From CAZLMG01 sp964560765 (GTDB lineage Bacteria; Bdellovibrionota_B; Oligoflexia; Oligoflexales; CAZLMG01): a stretch of DNA of 5,226 nt. The position numbers were made by a program, and so were the translations under genes. Numbering within the stretch: position 1 is the first letter of the stretch; every line of letters starts with the position of its first letter. Shown here piece after piece: positions 4,981-5,226 of the stretch. Where the stretch lies: positions 1-5,226 of the forward strand of contig CAZLMG010000071.1 in assembly GCA_964560765.1 (NCBI GenBank). Reading direction: 5' to 3'. Below the pieces are notes generated by a model. It made no database searches. It saw only the letters and a list, made by a program, of their open reading frames with translations, and was not told the DNA's origin.

Positions 4981-5226
4981 ATGAGGCCAATGCTGCGGTT
5001 GATGCTGCCTGATTCACTGTGGACTCGTTTGCTAGAAGCAATTGATGACACTCGCGCCTACCGGACCGAAAATTTGAGGATGTCAGTAGAAGGAATCCTT
5101 TGGCGATTCCGAACTGGGGCTCCTTGGCGGGACCTACCAGATCATTTTGGCCCTTGGAAAACCGTGTTCAATCTGCGCAACGGTTTTCATCGCTTGCATG
5201 CTGGTCTGGCTGAGACTCGGTTCAGC
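4981..5226 (+). CDS. IS5-family transposase, N-terminal part (DUF4096-like), cut by window edge
   Basis: The frame is open for 82 codons from ATG 4981 to the window end; an in-frame TGA at 4969-4971 limits the start. The residues LPDSLWTRL, AYRTENLRMSVEGILWR, RTGAPWRDLP and FGPWKTVFN are the hallmark of the N-terminal domain of IS5-family (IS427-like) transposases. This domain precedes the DDE catalytic domain, which would lie beyond the edge and in many relatives sits in a second ORF joined by frameshifting. The last about 20 residues (LRNGFHRLHAGLAETRFS) fit the usual FNRFxRW continuation poorly, so a divergent copy or a small frame error is possible. No catalytic residue is inside the window. 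ATG 4990 and 5002 are alternative starts; none has a well-spaced ribosome-binding site. Confidence 0.88.
   Translation, partial: MRPMLRLMLPDSLWTRLLEAIDDTRAYRTENLRMSVEGILWRFRTGAPWRDLPDHFGPWKTVFNLRNGFHRLHAGLAETRFS

Larger units (their letters stand above)
4910..5226 (+). mobile_element. Left end of an IS5-family insertion sequence (truncated by window edge)
   Basis: The boundary is inferred. Sequence starting at about 4910 (GGGCCTGTCCC) resembles the terminal inverted repeats of some IS5-family elements. It is preceded by CTAG/TA, the kind of target that family often duplicates. About 70 bases further on, a transposase N-terminus begins. The right end, the matching inverted repeat and the target duplication are outside the window, so the exact left end is unproven. 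Confidence 0.6.

Overview
The window looks like a chromosomal stretch of a Gram-negative bacterium of moderate to fairly high GC. Two of its proteins carry lipoprotein signal peptides and a third carries an ordinary export signal. The main gene encodes a cysteine-paired, secreted RCC1-repeat lipoprotein, a style I associate with Bdellovibrionota, Myxococcota and related predatory or deltaproteobacteria-like lineages. That placement is an inference from protein style, not from a marker gene.

Layout from left to right. Positions 1-262 hold an 18-bp x 4 tandem repeat inside a frame that is open from the window edge; this may be the end of an upstream gene. Positions 268-1080 on the minus strand encode a 270-residue putative lipoprotein with three copies of an unrecognised 65-residue, four-cysteine repeat. 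A clear tRNA-Arg(UCG) lies at 1248-1324 on the plus strand, divergent from the lipoprotein gene, and its 3' end runs into a terminator-like hairpin. Positions 1572-2765 (+) encode an exported leucine-rich-repeat protein of the 22-residue internalin/SDS22-like type. Positions 2920-4770 (+) encode a 616-residue lipoprotein with an N-terminal beta-sandwich-like domain and seven RCC1 repeats, each with a C-x9-C pair. A hairpin follows it. From about 4910 to the right edge lies the left end of an IS5-family insertion sequence with the N-terminal 82 codons of its transposase.

The three full-length protein genes all encode exported, repeat-built proteins of the adhesion or protein-interaction kind (Cys-repeat, LRR, beta-propeller). 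None carries a visible enzymatic motif. They do not form one operon: the first is on the opposite strand, and the second and third are about 154 bp apart with a GC-rich hairpin at the end of the second. A joint surface role is possible but unproven.

The most unusual item is the Cys-repeat lipoprotein, whose four-cysteine module has identical spacing in all three copies and which I cannot assign to a family. The rest is recognisable in outline.
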